Below, piece by piece: positions 51,933 to 58,754 of a stretch of DNA of 64,000 nt; position 1 is the first letter of the stretch; each line of letters opens with the position of its first letter. The translations under genes were made by a program, and so were the position numbers. Location of the stretch: contig JACKAP010000007.1 in the NCBI GenBank assembly GCA_020635015.1, positions 62,001 to 126,000 on the forward strand. The letters are read 5' to 3'. The stretch is from Calditrichia bacterium. GTDB taxonomy: Bacteria > Calditrichota > Calditrichia > RBG-13-44-9 > J075. The notes beneath the pieces are model-generated. The model saw only the letters and a list, made by a program, of their open reading frames with translations, did no database searches and had not been told where the DNA came from.

Positions 51933-52003
51933 GCTTTCTCCTCTATATATCAGCATCCCATTCATTTATCAACGAATCATGCTGCTAGCGAGGAATTAAT
52001 TTG

Positions 52004-52636
52004 ATGGATATTTATCTACTTCCGAAAAAACGCGATGGTTATCTGCTTTATTCGGAAGATTTCCAGGATCAAGCACTCATTCCGGAATCGGAAGCGCCGG
52101 ATGGCAATGGCAGCGATTTGCCAACCGCCCCGGATAACGGTGGCAAGGCAAAGTTCCGCACCCGCCTTTGGGAAGGCCTGAAGGCGGGTTACCAGGCGGC
52201 GACCCGCGAACGCCGCCGGGCGGAGCAAATGCTGCAGGATGCGGGCGAGATGCCGGCGATCCGGGTGCATTTTTCCGATCATCTTACCAAAGCAGAGGCG
52301 AAAGCAATTTACCAGCAACTGATCGAAGGCCAGGTACGCAAGCACAAGCGCTGGATGATGGTCGACGGCGCCCTCCTGCCCCTGGGCGCGTTGTTCACCA
52401 TCGTTCCCGGACCGAACCTGCTGCTGGCCTACCTGGCCTGGCGCACCCTGTCTCATTACAAACTGCAAAAAAAAGGCCGCCGGGCATTGGCAGATAATGG
52501 CATCGAGTACATTCCCGAGCCGCTGTTGCAGCAATTGACCCGCTTGCTGCGCAAGCGCTTTTGCTGGAACCGCAAGGGGAAGATCCGGCGCATTGGCCTG
52601 GGGTTGGAGCTGGAGCAGTTGGAGCAGGTTTACTAG
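52004..52636 (+). CDS. KHE1-like (mitochondrial K+/H+ exchange-related, PF10173) family protein
   Basis: This 210-residue protein opens with MDIYLLPKKRDGYLLYSEDF. Near the C-terminal side it has GALFTIVPGPNLLLAYLAWR followed by TLSHYKLQKKG, closely resembling the proline/Arg-Ser-His motif of fungal and plant KHE-related proteins. A basic helical middle (RERRRAEQMLQDAGEM) lies between. One weak membrane segment is possible at the motif. Bacterial members are uncharacterised, and an ion-exchange role is not shown. ATG 52004 sits nine bases after AGGA. Assignment rests on motif resemblance only. Confidence 0.6.
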   Translation: MDIYLLPKKRDGYLLYSEDFQDQALIPESEAPDGNGSDLPTAPDNGGKAKFRTRLWEGLKAGYQAATRERRRAEQMLQDAGEMPAIRVHFSDHLTKAEAKAIYQQLIEGQVRKHKRWMMVDGALLPLGALFTIVPGPNLLLAYLAWRTLSHYKLQKKGRRALADNGIEYIPEPLLQQLTRLLRKRFCWNRKGKIRRIGLGLELEQLEQVY

Positions 52637-52654
52637 CGAGGATAAGTAACTTTT

Positions 52655-52806
52655 TTATTGCACACAGATTTTCTTGGTGCAGCCTGCAGTCGCCACCAAA
52701 TGGTAAATGTTTATTGCTCAGTGGTCAATGCTCATTGTAAAACACTTTGTTGCACCACAAAAGTTTGTTAAAAAAACAAAATTTTGGGCCGGTGTAGTAC
52801 AGATTG
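52655..52806 (+). repeat. Dispersed ~170-bp element, copy B
   Basis: It matches the reverse complement of 10795-10975 in several ordered blocks: GCACACAGATTTTCTTGG, ACCAAATGGTAAATG, TTATTGCTCA, AATGCTCATTG and TTAAAAAAACAAAATTTTGG then GTACAGATT. The middle differs between copies. It fills most of the gap between the KHE1-like gene and nudC, and no ORF is credible. Confidence 0.65.
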
Positions 52807-52929
52807 AACTGATTTCCACAAATATTCGCTATCATTTTTATCGCCACACCATTCATGATGCGGTCATCAAAAATGACCAGCAAGCCAAACAAAAACAACT
52901 ATTTAACCAAAGAATACGATCTAATTTTC

Positions 52930-53766
52930 ATGACACAACGCTTTTCCCTTACCCATACGCCTCCTCCTGATAAGACACCTGCTTTCTGGTTTATCTTCCG
53001 CCAAAAAAATCTGCTGGTCAATTCCGAAAACACCGTCGAATTGCTGCCGCGGCTGCGCGGTCCGGAAGAACTGAGCCTGCATTTGCTGCGCCGTCAGTTT
53101 ATCGGGAATTTTGCGGGCATCCCTTGTTACGCCGCCGAGGTGGCGGAGGATCAAGTTGCGCCGCCGTCCTATGAGTTCCGTTCATTGCGGGGGTTGCTGA
53201 GCCTCCTGGAAGAAGATCTGTTTTTTACTGCCGGGCGGGCGCTGCAGATCATTCACTGGGACCGCACCCACCAGTATTGCGGCCAATGCGGTGCGCCGAC
53301 GGTGCAGGAGAATCATCAGCACAGCCGGCGCTGCTCTCGCTGTGGCCTGACCACTTTTCCCCGGCTTTCTCCGGCGGTGATCGTATTGGTAACCCGGGGA
53401 AGGGAAGTGCTGCTGGCGCGCTCCCCCCGATTCACGCCCGGGATGTACAGCACCCTGGCCGGCTTTGTTGAGCCGGGGGAAAGCCTGGAGGAATGTATTC
53501 ACCGGGAAATCCGGGAAGAGGTCGGGGTGGAGGTGGCGAATCTTCGCTACTTCGGCAGCCAGCCCTGGCCCTTTCCCCACTCGCTGATGATCGGCTTTCA
53601 TGCCGAATATGCCGGCGGCGATATTGTTGTCGATGGAGAAGAAATTGAGGCCGCCGGCTGGTTTCCCCTGATCAAACTGCCGCCGCTGCCTCCCCCGGGC
53701 AGCATTGCCCGGAAGCTGATCGAGGCCTATCTTAATAAGTATTCGTCGAATCAAACCAAAGGATAA
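52930..53766 (+). CDS. nudC: NADH pyrophosphatase / NAD-cap hydrolase (NudC type)
   Basis: This 278-residue protein has an N-terminal domain, then a four-cysteine zinc ribbon (QYCGQCGAPT and RRCSRCGLTTFPRLSPAVIV), then the Nudix domain. The Nudix box is GFVEPGESLEECIHREIREE with the rest V-G-V. The NudC-specific SQPWPFPHSLM motif selects NAD(H). NudC hydrolyses NADH to NMNH and AMP and removes NAD caps from RNA. ATG 52930 gives the family length; upstream codons are repeat-derived. A remnant gene begins two bases after the stop. Confidence 0.92.
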   Translation: MTQRFSLTHTPPPDKTPAFWFIFRQKNLLVNSENTVELLPRLRGPEELSLHLLRRQFIGNFAGIPCYAAEVAEDQVAPPSYEFRSLRGLLSLLEEDLFFTAGRALQIIHWDRTHQYCGQCGAPTVQENHQHSRRCSRCGLTTFPRLSPAVIVLVTRGREVLLARSPRFTPGMYSTLAGFVEPGESLEECIHREIREEVGVEVANLRYFGSQPWPFPHSLMIGFHAEYAGGDIVVDGEEIEAAGWFPLIKLPPLPPPGSIARKLIEAYLNKYSSNQTKG

Positions 53767-53768
53767 CC

Positions 53769-53915
53769 ATGCGTCTTCTGATTTTAACCCTCATGCTAGT
53801 TTTTTTGACCACGGCTTACTCGACCCCGGACCGGCTGATCGTCGCCACCAAAGCAGCGGCGCCATTTTCGCTCAAGGGAACTGATCTGCAAAAATATACC
53901 GGTGAAAGCCAATAA
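53769..53915 (+). pseudogene. Remnant of a periplasmic solute-binding protein (N-terminus only)
   Basis: An open frame of 48 codons follows nudC by two bases. It starts with a signal peptide (MRLLILTLMLVFLTTAYS), then PDRLIVATKAAAPFSLKG and the final TGESQ before TAA. The post-signal stretch closely matches the opening strand of family 3 extracellular solute-binding proteins (form RLIVATKEAPPFSFK). The rest of the expected roughly 220-residue domain is absent, so this is a truncated remnant. The next gene lies right behind, consistent with a deletion. Confidence 0.6.
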
Positions 53916-54009
53916 ACGCCGATCTGCCAGCAGACGTGTACCGTTGAATTCACAGCAGCATTATAGTAGCTTGTTGATCAATAAAGAAACCGGCGTATCA
54001 AACACGGGG

Positions 54010-55017
54010 ATGTCCATGAAAGCAACTTATCGGGTGTTGACCCCGCAAGATCTTGACAATGGAGAGATTACCAGCCAGACGTTCGCATTGGAGGTCCTGA
54101 CCGGCCTGTCGGAAAACCCCAAGCGGCTGCAGTCGAAATATTTTTACGACGACGAGGGATCCCGATTATTCCAGCAGATCATGGCCCTGCCGGAATATTA
54201 CCTTACCCGCTGTGAGCGCGACATACTGACTCAGCGCCGGCAGGACATCGCCGGCCACATTGCCGCTCAGCCTTTTTTACTGGTGGAACTTGGCGCAGGC
54301 GACGGCCAGAAAACCCGCATCCTGATCGACCACTTCCTGCACCGCCGGCTGAGCTTCACTTATGTGCCGGTGGACATATCCGAAGGAGCGATGCAAACAC
54401 TGACCACCACCCTTTCCCGGGAATTCCCCCAACTGGATGCCGATGGGGTTGTGGCGGAATACTTTGACGGGCTGAAGTGGCTGTCGGCGCAAACCGACCA
54501 CCGCAAGTTAGTGCTGTTCCTGGGCTCGAACATCGGCAACTTCAACCGCCCCCAGGCAAAGCATTTTCTGCGCAGCCTCTGGAATTCCCTTAACGATGGC
54601 GACATCGTGCTGATCGGTTTCGACCTCAAAAAAGACATCGACCTGATGCTGAAGGCCTATAATGACAGCCGGGGTATTACCGCCGCTTTCAACTTCAATC
54701 TTCTGAAGCGGATTAATCGCGAGTTGGGAGGCGACTTTGACATTGGGAAATTTCGGTTTTATGCCAGCTACGACGTCTTTTCCGGCGCTATTGAAAGCTA
54801 TCTGGTCAGCCTGGAGGCACAGACAGTGCCGATCAAAAGCATCGGACAGAGCTTCCGCTTCAAACCCTGGGAACCGATCCACATGGAATACTCCTACAAA
54901 TTCCTGCCTTCTGACATCGAAGAACTCGCCCAGGAAACCGGATACACGATTCTCCAGCACCTGACCGATCCCCAGGGCTATTTCAGCGATTCAATCTGGC
55001 GGGTGAACAAGACTTGA
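54010..55017 (+). CDS. L-histidine N-alpha-methyltransferase family (EgtD-like)
   Basis: This SAM-dependent methylase of 335 residues contains KRLQSKYFYDDEGSRLFQQI and LPEYYLTRCERDIL, the EgtD family opening. A SAM motif FLLVELGAGDGQKT follows, then YVPVDISEGAM, LFLGSNIGNFNR, LIGFDLKKDIDLMLKAYND and a C-terminal YSYKFLPSDIEEL. EgtD trimethylates histidine to hercynine in ergothioneine synthesis. No EgtB or EgtC gene is in the window, so the pathway may be completed elsewhere, or the enzyme may act on another amine. ATG 54010 follows ACGGGG; ATG 54016 is an alternative. Confidence 0.87.
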   Translation: MSMKATYRVLTPQDLDNGEITSQTFALEVLTGLSENPKRLQSKYFYDDEGSRLFQQIMALPEYYLTRCERDILTQRRQDIAGHIAAQPFLLVELGAGDGQKTRILIDHFLHRRLSFTYVPVDISEGAMQTLTTTLSREFPQLDADGVVAEYFDGLKWLSAQTDHRKLVLFLGSNIGNFNRPQAKHFLRSLWNSLNDGDIVLIGFDLKKDIDLMLKAYNDSRGITAAFNFNLLKRINRELGGDFDIGKFRFYASYDVFSGAIESYLVSLEAQTVPIKSIGQSFRFKPWEPIHMEYSYKFLPSDIEELAQETGYTILQHLTDPQGYFSDSIWRVNKT

Positions 55018-55052
55018 GTTGATAGAAAAAACCGGGTATCTGGGTAGCTCGT

Positions 55053-55090
55053 CTTATGTAGCGGCACCTTTCAAAGTGCCGCTACATAAG
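55053..55090. repeat. 15-bp stem-loop related to the 24798 palindrome
   Basis: Arms CTTATGTAGCGGCAC and GTGCCGCTACATAAG enclose an eight-base loop. The GTAGC.GCAC core resembles half of the 42-bp palindrome at 24798-24839, so both probably belong to one REP-like family. It lies just after the EgtD-like gene and could help end its transcript. Confidence 0.65.
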
Positions 55091-55149
55091 GAAACGCGTT
55101 CATCCATTCCCAGAAGCTCACCAACTCATCACCCCCTCAGCAATCCAAC

Positions 55150-55181
55150 AAAAAAAGGCCGGCGCTTTATCGCACCGGCCC
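55150..55181 (-). terminator. Rho-independent terminator of the mnmG operon (minus strand)
   Basis: On the minus strand the stem GGCCGG...CCGGCC (outer part GGGCCGGTGC with GCGCCGGCC) is followed by a run of seven T residues (complement of 55150-55156). It lies about 95 bp beyond the mnmG stop and is the natural end of the rpmH-to-mnmG string. Confidence 0.78.
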
Positions 55182-55193
55182 TAACAGCTTTAT

Positions 55194-55207
55194 GTTTCAC
55201 GTGAAAC
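55194..55207. promoter_or_regulatory. parS: parS centromere site 1
   Basis: GTTTCACGTGAAAC, the perfectly palindromic core of the ParB-binding consensus; flanking T fits the 16-bp consensus on one side. It lies between the mnmG terminator and the mnmG stop codon. Confidence 0.9.
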
Positions 55208-55239
55208 CTCCCCAGCCTCCTCAAAATCAGCGACTTAGG

Positions 55240-55253
55240 GTTTCACGTGAAAC
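55240..55253. promoter_or_regulatory. parS: parS centromere site 2
   Basis: A second GTTTCACGTGAAAC core, 46 bp from site 1 and outside any gene. Its outer flanking bases deviate from the 16-bp consensus. Confidence 0.88.
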
Positions 55254-55275
55254 TTTTTGATTTTCAATTTCCGCC

Positions 55276-57171
55276 TCACCCCACCGTTTCACGTGAAACA
55301 CCCGGGCGCCGGCGCTGGGCTTTTTCGACGTAGACCATCACGATGGCCAGGTCGCTCTGGCGCACCCCGGAGATGCGCGCAGCTTGCCCGATCGACACCG
55401 GGCGCACCTGCTGGAGCTTTTCCCGCCCTTCCGTTGAGAGGGAGCCAATCGCCTGATAATCGATCCACTCCGGAATGGGATTGTTTTCCATACGTTTGAA
55501 TTTGTCAACCAGCGCCTGCTGCCGCTTCAGGAAGCCGTCGTATTTAACGGCGAAAGCGACCTCGGTGAGGCTCTCCGGGGCATAACCATTGAGCCCATCC
55601 GGCACCACTTCCGGCAGCAGTTCTTCCAGGCTCACTTCCGGGCGCTTCAGCAATTGGGGCAGGGGAGTGGCGAAATCGATCTCGGAGCTGCCTTTCCCAC
55701 GGGCGTAGGCGTTAAAGATTGCCGGGGGTACCGAAAGTTTGTCGATACGGGCAGACAGCTCGGCAATCTCCTCCCGGCGCCGCGCGACCCGCTCATAAAC
55801 CCGCTCCGGCAACAATCCGATGCGATGCCCGGCATCCATCAGGCGCAGATCGGCGTTGTCGTGGCGCAGCAACAGCCGGAACTCCGCCCGGGAGGTGAAC
55901 ATGCGGTAGGGCTCCAGGATGGTCTTATTGATCAGATCATCGATCAACACCGCGATATACGCTTCGGAGCGATCCAGTATCAGCGGCGGGCGTTCTGCCA
56001 GCTTCTGGGCGGCGTTGATCCCGGCCATCAATCCCTGGGCGGCGGCTTCCTCGTAGCCGGAGGTGCCGTTGATTTGCCCGGCGAAGAACAGGTTCTCGAC
56101 CAACTTGGTCTCCAGCGTGGCGTGGAGTTGGTAGGAAGGGAAAAAATCATACTCCACCGCGTAGCCGAGGCGAATAATCTGAGCCCCTTCCAAACCCTCG
56201 ACAGTGCGGATCGCTTTCTCCTGCACATCGGCGGGCAGACTGGTGGAAAAACCGTTCACGTATACTTCCGGATTGTCAAACCCTTCCGGCTCCAGGAAGA
56301 TCTGGTGTCGATCCTTATCGGCAAATCGCACCACCTTGTCCTCGATCGACGGGCAGTAGCGCGGCCCCATCCCGGTGATCACCCCGGTGTACATCGGCGA
56401 GCGGTCGAGGCCGGTTTTCAGCGAATCGTGAGTGGCGGCATTGGTATAGGTGATGTAGCAGCTCAGCTGCGGACGCTCGATCGCTTTCGTGGTAAACGAA
56501 AATGGCATCGGCGGGTTGTCCGGCTGCTGCTCTTCGATCCGGCTGAAGTCGATGCTGTCGATATGGATTCGCGGCGGCGTGCCGGTTTTCAGGCGGCCGG
56601 TGGTGAAGCCGAGATCCTTGAGATTCTCCGTCAACCCCTTCACCGCCTGTTCCCCCGCCCGGCCGCTTTCCATATTGTTGAGGCCGATATGGATCCGCCC
56701 ATTGAGAAAGGTGCCGCAGGTCAGGATCAGGCTACGGCAGGGAATGCGGCTGCCGTCTTCCAGCAGCGCGGCGTTTACCTTGCCGTCACGCACCTGCAAC
56801 CCGCTCACCGAGCCGGCGATCACATCCAGATGCTCCTGCCCGAAGATTCGCCGCTGAGCTTCCTGCATGTAGGCGATACGGTCGGCCTGGGCGCGCGGCG
56901 ACCATACCGCCGGGCCTTTCGACTTATTGAGCATCTTGAAGTGGATGCCGGTGGCATCGATGATCTTGCCCATCTCTCCGCCCAGGGCATCGATCTCCCG
57001 CACCAGGTGACCTTTGGCCAGGCCGCCGATGGCCGGATTACAGGACATCTTGCCGATGGTATCCTTTTTCAGGGTCACCAGAGCGGTTTTGAAGCCCAGG
57101 CGCGCGGTTGCCAGGGCCGCCTCGATACCGGCATGGCCTCCTCCGGCAATGACCACGTCATATCTATTCAT
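55276..57171 (-). CDS. mnmG: tRNA uridine 5-carboxymethylaminomethyl modification enzyme MnmG
   Basis: This FAD-dependent enzyme of 631 residues works with MnmE to modify U34 in tRNA. The FAD motif VVIAGGGHAGIEAALATARLG is at the start, followed by CNPAIGGLAKGHLVREIDALGG. Further conserved blocks are RAQADRIAYM, GTPPRIHIDSIDFSR, YCPSIEDKVVRF, ATLETKLVENLFFAGQINGT (then SGYEEAAAQG), and TSRAEFRLLLRHDNAD. The ATG at 57171 has GAGGAT upstream. An upstream GTG at 57207 is rejected because its codons are the parS site. The C-terminal codons contain parS site 3. It follows mnmE by 36 bp. Confidence 0.95.
   Translation of the reverse strand: MNRYDVVIAGGGHAGIEAALATARLGFKTALVTLKKDTIGKMSCNPAIGGLAKGHLVREIDALGGEMGKIIDATGIHFKMLNKSKGPAVWSPRAQADRIAYMQEAQRRIFGQEHLDVIAGSVSGLQVRDGKVNAALLEDGSRIPCRSLILTCGTFLNGRIHIGLNNMESGRAGEQAVKGLTENLKDLGFTTGRLKTGTPPRIHIDSIDFSRIEEQQPDNPPMPFSFTTKAIERPQLSCYITYTNAATHDSLKTGLDRSPMYTGVITGMGPRYCPSIEDKVVRFADKDRHQIFLEPEGFDNPEVYVNGFSTSLPADVQEKAIRTVEGLEGAQIIRLGYAVEYDFFPSYQLHATLETKLVENLFFAGQINGTSGYEEAAAQGLMAGINAAQKLAERPPLILDRSEAYIAVLIDDLINKTILEPYRMFTSRAEFRLLLRHDNADLRLMDAGHRIGLLPERVYERVARRREEIAELSARIDKLSVPPAIFNAYARGKGSSEIDFATPLPQLLKRPEVSLEELLPEVVPDGLNGYAPESLTEVAFAVKYDGFLKRQQALVDKFKRMENNPIPEWIDYQAIGSLSTEGREKLQQVRPVSIGQAARISGVRQSDLAIVMVYVEKAQRRRPGVSRETVG
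55286..55299. promoter_or_regulatory. parS: parS centromere site 3 (inside mnmG)
   Basis: GTTTCACGTGAAAC lies within the last codons of mnmG and encodes VSRET near the C-terminus. The 46-bp spacing from site 2 equals that between sites 1 and 2, about four helical turns. Confidence 0.88.
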
Positions 57172-57191
57172 GATGGTTATCCTCGTAAATC

Positions 57192-57205
57192 GTTTCACGT
57201 GAAAC
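57192..57205. promoter_or_regulatory. parS: parS centromere site 4
   Basis: GTTTCACGTGAAAC lies between the mnmE stop codon and the mnmG start codon. It completes a cluster of four identical cores across 2 kb. Confidence 0.9.
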
Positions 57206-57207
57206 AC

Positions 57208-58597
57208 TTACTTGCCGATGCAAAAGTTGGCAAATATGTGGTTAAGCACATCCTCGGAAGTGGTTTCCCCGGTGATCTCGCCCAGGCTGTCGAGGGCCAG
57301 GCGAACGTCCACCGCCAGGATCTCTTCACTGGCGCGGAGATCGACGGCTTCCAGGGCATTGCGCAGCGCCGTGATGGTGCCCTCCAGGGCGCGCTTGTGG
57401 CGGGCGCTGGTCACCACCACTTCTTCCGATTCGATGCTGCTATCGCGGAAGATCTCATTTTTGATGGCCTGTTTCAAGCCGTCGATTCCCTCGCCGGTCC
57501 TGGCCGAGATTGCCACCAGGGGCAGATTTAACTCGCCCAATGCTGCCACGGCCGAAGCGCTTTGCCCGAGATCGGCTTTGTTTTGCACCAGCACAAAATT
57601 CACATCCGCACCATGCTGCTTGATGATCTCCAGCAGGGCCCGGTCGTCCGCTTCGAGTTCGCGCTGGCTCTCGAATACGGCCAGGGCAACATCGGCGCTC
57701 TCCAACTGCTTCAGAGCCCGCTCTACCCCGATTGCTTCCACCAGGTCCTCCGTGTGGCGAATACCGGCGGTATCGACCGCCTGCACCGCCAATCCATCCA
57801 GCTCCAGACTGGCCTCGATGTAATCGCGGGTGGTGCCGGGAATCTCGCTGACAATCGCCCGGTCGCGCTGCAGCAGGGCGTTTAGCAGACTCGACTTACC
57901 CACATTGGGTTTGCCGAGTATCAATAGCTTGATCCCCTCCTGGAGCAGACGGCCGTAATCGTAGGTATCTAACAAACGCTCGATTTGCGCGATGGTTTCC
58001 GTGAGGCGAATTTTCAGTTCGTCCAGGGGGAGCACTTCGATCTCCTCCTCGGAAAAATCCAGACTGATCTCGATCAGGGCAAGAAAGCCGAGAATCTGTT
58101 CCCGGATGGCGAAGATCCGCTCCGAGAGTCGTCCCTCCAGGTGACGCAGCGACTGGGTCAGGCTCTGCCGGGAGCGGGCGTTGATAATGCCGGCGACCGC
58201 CTCCGCCTGGGAGGTCCATCTTGCCGTTCATGAAAGCACGGAAGGTGAACTCCCCCGGCTCCGCCACCCGGGCGCCGCGGTGTACGATTTCGCCAATGAT
58301 CCGCTCGATGATCAGCGGATTGCAGTGACAACTGATCTCGACCAGATCTTCGCCGGTATAGGATGCCGGCGCTTTGAAATAAGTGGTCACCACCTGATCG
58401 ACCGCCGCTCCGGACCCCGCGGCGCAGAACTCGTTGAATCGGGCCCGCCGGGCATCGTCAGCGTCAAGCGTTTTTTTCAAAAGGGGGTTGATCAGGGTTA
58501 AGCAGGCGCGGCCGCTAACCCTGATAATAGCAATGGCGCCGCTCCCCAGCGGGGAAGACAGCGCCACAATGATGTCTTCTTCCGGTAAATACTTCAT
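57208..58597 (-). CDS. mnmE: tRNA modification GTPase MnmE (frameshifted in this sequence)
   Basis: The N-terminal part (from ATG 58597: EEDIIVALSSPLGSGAIAII, SYTGEDLVEISCHCNPLII, GEFTFRAFMNGKMDL) carries the folate-binding domain. The frame breaks near 58206-58213. The reading then continues in another frame as QAEAVAGIINARS, the helical domain, the G domain (LILGKPNVGKSSLLNALL, DTAGI, NKAD), and the C-terminal CIGK that holds the conserved catalytic-family Cys. Comparison with DLTQAEAV suggests two bases are missing. A gene this conserved is unlikely to be dead, so sequence error is plausible. The MnmE-MnmG complex modifies wobble uridine. Confidence 0.9.
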
Positions 58598-58639
58598 AAA
58601 GAACCGCCGTAGAAACGGCTGATGATTGTTTTAATGTAA

Positions 58640-58752
58640 ATGGGTGAATGGGGGGATGAGTGGATGGGGCGATGGGCGGATGAGTTATTAAGGAAGTTGC
58701 TCGCGCGAGATCCGTTTTTACCCATTCACCCATTTACCCATTCACCCATTTG
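58640..58752. repeat. Octamer-array hairpin between mnmE and yidC
   Basis: Degenerate ATGGGTNN octamers (58640-58686) are followed by a loop containing GCTCGCGCGAGATCCGTTTT and complementary CCCATTNA octamers (58719-58750). The GATCCGTTTTTACCC join resembles that of the 8296 element. It lies between co-oriented genes. Confidence 0.74.
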
Positions 58753-58754
58753 CA

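Noticed and set aside
57172..57207. N-terminal extension of MnmG from GTG 57207
   Set aside because: The added codons are parS site 4, and ATG 57171 has a good ribosome site and the canonical FAD-motif position.
55654..57531. 625-codon open frame on the plus strand opposite mnmG and mnmE
   Set aside because: It is antisense to two unmistakable genes, shows no domain pattern and follows from GC-rich codon bias on the opposite strand.
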